NCBI GenBank assembly: GCA_030037515.1
Contig: JASHRE010000258.1
Location: 1-7,118, forward strand
DNA: 7,118 nt
Direction: 5' to 3'
Source: Candidatus Sulfotelmatobacter sp.
GTDB taxonomy: Bacteria; Acidobacteriota; Terriglobia; Terriglobales; Acidobacteriaceae
This document shows, piece after piece, positions 5,772 to 7,118 of the stretch (position 1 is its first letter; each line of letters begins with the position of its first letter). The notes under the pieces are model-generated. The model was not told the DNA's origin. It saw nothing but the letters and a program-made list of their open reading frames with translations, and made no database searches. A program made the translations under genes and the position numbers.

Positions 5772-7017
5772 GGAACTTCTCTCCTTTCGCCTGCCCGAAT
5801 AACGGCAGGTAACGATAGGACAGGGAAAACACAATCGCTCCGTAGGCAATGACTCCAGCGAAGCTTGCGACTTCCTGCCAACTGGGCGTGTAAATAAGGA
5901 AGTCATCGAAGGGCAGAGTGGGCAAGGCGAGAGTCTGCACCGTGAGCACAAAGCGGTTCAGCAGCACTCCCGCGCAGGCAATGGCAGCGGCGCCGAGCAG
6001 CCATGCGCGTTGACGTCTGGTCCGACGAGAGAGCAGTAGAAAGGCAGGCACCAGACCGAACACGACAATCTCGACGAAAAGGATCGGCGTGCCGAATGGC
6101 TTGTGCGTGTAGTAACTCCAGGGTGCGTAGCCTTCTGAGGGAGAGGTGTAGTTGAGCCAGATCAAGGTGTCGATCGATTTCGCCGCTACATAAAGGCTGA
6201 GCAGCCCTCCGGAGATGAACGCGAGATGCCGGAAAACTTCGTCAGCGACCAGGCGGCGACCGGTAACCTTCTCGGCGCTGGCTGTTATTAGCATGAGAAA
6301 GCTCGGCCCGGTTGCAATGGCCGACAAAATGAACAAGAAGAATGTCGAAGGCCAGATGAAGAATCCGTGCCGGAAGGCGAATGGCCGACCGCGCAGCACT
6401 CCGTAGAGTCCGCCGAGCGATCCCTGATGGAAAAATGACAGCAGCGTGCCCACGGCGGCGAGCACCGGCACGAGCTGGTGCAGTTGGTGCTCAAACACAA
6501 AAAACGATGGCAGCTTACGCAACTGCCGGTTCCGTAGCACTATGGGCAGATATTCCAGGCAAAGCACCGACAGGTAACCGGTGATGCAGAACGTGACTTC
6601 CGTCAGCATCGAGTGCGTATTGGGATGCCAGAAGGTGAACCAGGCCCGCAGCGGCTGGCCCACATCGATCATCAGGATGGCAACGGCGCCGCTATAGCAG
6701 ATGAAGCCGACAACCACGGCGGTGTTGAGGATCGGGCGAAGTTCGGCACGCCTCAGGATGTAAACCAGAAATCCCGTGAAGAATGCGCCCGCGCCAAGGG
6801 CAATGATGCTGAGATCAAGAAAGATCCAAAGACCGAATGCGAAGCGGTTATCCATGTTGGTCTGATTCAATCCGCGATAGAGACAGAGGAAGGCGGCGTA
6901 AACACCGACCGCGAGTATCGCCGACCAGGGAGCGAGCCAGAGTAAGAAGCGGGATAACGAAGTGCGCTCGGCGCCGCGAGTAATCCATCGGCTGTCGGCC
7001 AGTGCGGTGCTAGACAT
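5755..7017 (-). CDS. NrfD/HybB/HmcC-type polytopic membrane subunit
   Basis: This is an integral membrane subunit (420 aa) of a respiratory oxidoreductase, expected to exchange electrons with the quinone pool through an Fe-S partner. About ten hydrophobic helices can be drawn (near 26-47, 60-86, 98-116, 140-160, 183-197, 218-244, 262-288, 310-329, 338-358 and 382-404). The helix count fits the larger HybB/HmcC/DsrP branch rather than the 8-helix NrfD form. Family-like motifs are DVGQPLRAW (118-126), HPNTHSM (131-137), HQGSLGGLYGVLRGRP (197-212), LNRFVLTV (353-360) and YTPSWQE (376-382). ATG 7017 has GGAGG six bases upstream. The start overlaps the stop of the upstream ferredoxin-like gene by 8 bp, and the 3' end overlaps the GcvH-like gene, so all three are one transcript. 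The catalytic subunit must lie beyond the right edge, so the donor or acceptor (sulfur compound, hydrogen, cytochrome c) cannot be named. Confidence 0.9.
   Translation of the reverse strand: MSSTALADSRWITRGAERTSLSRFLLWLAPWSAILAVGVYAAFLCLYRGLNQTNMDNRFAFGLWIFLDLSIIALGAGAFFTGFLVYILRRAELRPILNTAVVVGFICYSGAVAILMIDVGQPLRAWFTFWHPNTHSMLTEVTFCITGYLSVLCLEYLPIVLRNRQLRKLPSFFVFEHQLHQLVPVLAAVGTLLSFFHQGSLGGLYGVLRGRPFAFRHGFFIWPSTFFLFILSAIATGPSFLMLITASAEKVTGRRLVADEVFRHLAFISGGLLSLYVAAKSIDTLIWLNYTSPSEGYAPWSYYTHKPFGTPILFVEIVVFGLVPAFLLLSRRTRRQRAWLLGAAAIACAGVLLNRFVLTVQTLALPTLPFDDFLIYTPSWQEVASFAGVIAYGAIVFSLSYRYLPLFGQAKGEKFHVPGN
5781..5785 (-). promoter_or_regulatory. ribosome binding site of the GcvH-like gene
   Basis: On the minus strand AAAGGAGAG places AGGAG 9 bases before ATG 5771, inside the end of the NrfD gene. 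It supports this start over the longer frame beginning at 5951. Confidence 0.75.
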
Positions 7018-7118
7018 CTTTGACCTCCATGCGCCGGGAGCTGGGCTCGGCCAACGCTTTCAGCCACGGCTCTTCCGATTTGTAGTAAACCTTCGGTTGC
7101 GTACCTAGGCTCGCAATC
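7010..7118 (-). CDS. 3' end of probable ferredoxin-type electron-transfer subunit (partial)
   Basis: Only the last 35 or so codons are inside the window, in the frame whose first full codon begins at 7117, ending with TAG at 7012-7010. The visible peptide contains LGTQPKVYYKSEEPWLKAL and ends MEVKDV. A G-T-x-P-x-V-Y-Y segment is typical of the C-terminus of NrfC/PsrB/HybA-like proteins with four 4Fe-4S clusters, which normally sit beside NrfD. No cysteine motif is in view, so the assignment rests on this tail and on the 8-bp overlap with nrfD. It would pass electrons between the quinone-reactive NrfD subunit and a catalytic subunit. Confidence 0.6.
   Translation of the reverse strand, partial: IASLGTQPKVYYKSEEPWLKALAEPSSRRMEVKDV
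7024..7028 (-). promoter_or_regulatory. ribosome binding site of the NrfD-like gene
   Basis: GGAGG on the minus strand lies 6 bases before ATG 7017, within the last codons of the ferredoxin-like gene. It fixes the NrfD start and supports coupled translation. Confidence 0.75.

Noticed and set aside
5772..5951. N-terminal extension of the GcvH-like protein
   Set aside because: It lies entirely inside the NrfD coding sequence and reads as Arg/Cys/Pro-rich shadow sequence. ATG 5771 has a good Shine-Dalgarno and starts just before the membrane helix.
1..7118. CRISPR arrays, tRNA or rRNA genes, insertion sequences, long repeats
   Set aside because: None was seen on reading both strands. The window is nearly filled by conserved coding sequence.

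Overview
The window (moderately GC-rich, genes tightly packed) looks like a chromosomal segment of an environmental, respiratory bacterium. Acidobacteriota (Terriglobia-like) is the best guess, with Desulfobacterota-like lineages as the alternative. This rests on the combination of a bacterial archaemetzincin, a histidine kinase with c-type haem motifs, and an NrfD gene coupled to a GcvH-like gene. It is inference from gene content, since no marker gene is present.

Layout. (1) Positions 45-920, minus strand: a uroporphyrinogen-III synthase (HemD family). (2) Positions 921-1226: a divergent intergenic region of about 306 bp. It holds a near-perfect CRP/FNR-type palindrome (1172-1187), a partly related motif closer to hemD (941-960), and a doubtful 61-codon minus-strand frame. 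(3) Positions 1227-4767, plus strand: a three-gene operon with 4-bp stop/start overlaps at both junctions. It encodes a membrane histidine kinase whose extracytoplasmic sensor carries CXXCH and CX4CH motifs, an archaemetzincin zinc metalloprotease, and an NtrC-family sigma-54 activator. (4) Positions 4768-4946: a 179-bp convergent gap with no gene and no convincing terminator. (5) Positions 7118 down to 4947, minus strand: the 3' part of a respiratory gene cluster entering from the right. It holds the C-terminus of a probable ferredoxin-type electron-transfer subunit, an NrfD/HybB/HmcC-type polytopic quinone-interacting subunit, and a membrane-anchored protein with a five-cysteine module and a GcvH-like domain.

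How they may work together. The kinase probably senses a redox or ligand signal through periplasmic haem and phosphorylates the NtrC-like regulator, which then drives sigma-54 promoters. No such promoter is convincing inside the window. The first gene of the NrfD cluster, beyond the right edge, is a natural candidate target. HemD would supply the tetrapyrrole precursor of haem or sirohaem, which fits a haem-rich respiratory locus. The least explained elements are the metalloprotease translationally coupled between kinase and regulator, and the GcvH-like protein, which seems to lack a lipoyl lysine at the usual place.
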